Positions 20,828 to 20,854 of a stretch of DNA of 20,854 nucleotides are shown piece after piece. Numbering within the stretch: the first letter of the stretch is position 1; each line of letters starts with the position of its first letter. This DNA comes from Thermoplasmatota archaeon (lineage in GTDB: Archaea > Thermoplasmatota > E2 > DHVEG-1): assembly GCA_018824925.1 (NCBI GenBank), contig JAHJFH010000331.1, positions 1 to 20,854 on the forward strand, given 5' to 3'. The translations under genes were made by a program, and so were the position numbers. Below the pieces are notes generated by a model. That model was not told where the DNA came from. It worked only from the letters and a program-made list of their open reading frames with translations, and searched no databases.

Positions 20828-20854
20828 CTTAAGGATGTAGAACGATCTATTGAG

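Noticed and set aside
1..20854. Mobile element, CRISPR array, rRNA or prophage
   Set aside because: No transposase or integrase, no regularly spaced repeats, no rRNA-like sequence and no phage structural genes were seen; the tRNA at the right end shows no flanking direct repeat within the window.

Overview
This 20.9 kb window is archaeal chromosome, most likely from a euryarchaeon in the broad sense. The evidence is eukaryote-like information genes (Pus10, L21e, Rpo4, aIF5B), a helicase-nuclease Hef, a complete A-type ATP synthase operon, TATA-box promoters and an intron-less tRNA without encoded CCA. Base composition is moderately AT-rich. By eye, arginine codons are mostly CGA/CGT/CGG and rarely AGA/AGG, which fits a mesophile or moderate thermophile better than a hyperthermophile. 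A response regulator also fits that. I cannot fix the order or class from the sequence alone.

Region 1 (1-3045) is a tight operon: Pus10 (5' end cut by the window edge), L21e, RNA polymerase subunit Rpo4/F, a DUF655 RNA-binding-like protein and the KsgA/Dim1 rRNA dimethyltransferase. It joins tRNA modification, ribosome assembly and transcription. Region 2 (3046-7972) is accessory: a stand-alone receiver protein, a tiny two-helix membrane protein divergent from hef, Hef itself, a UPF0147 protein, an endonuclease IV-like TIM-barrel protein, and a 6-phospho-3-hexuloisomerase that overlaps it by four bases. Region 3 (8049-9932) is aIF5B with its own promoter region.

Region 4 (9950-18963) is the A1AO ATP synthase operon in the order H-I-K-E-C-F-A-B-D, followed by an unlisted 51-residue single-helix protein in the position of ahaG of Methanosarcina. 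Many genes overlap or lie within a few bases. The enzyme has notable traits: a four-helix V-type c subunit with one carboxylate and a full set of Na+-ligand residues, a signal-like N-terminus on that c subunit, a transmembrane helix at the start of subunit C, and a GGFGTGKT P-loop in subunit A.

Region 5 (18982-20854) has ndk and a CPBP-family membrane protease on the minus strand, then a small unknown soluble protein and tRNA-Pro(UGG) on the plus strand. No stretch over 300 bases lacks a gene. The longest gaps, about 7973-8168 (196 bases) and 20218-20349 (132 bases), hold promoter-like and repeat signals. I saw no CRISPR array, insertion sequence, rRNA or intein.
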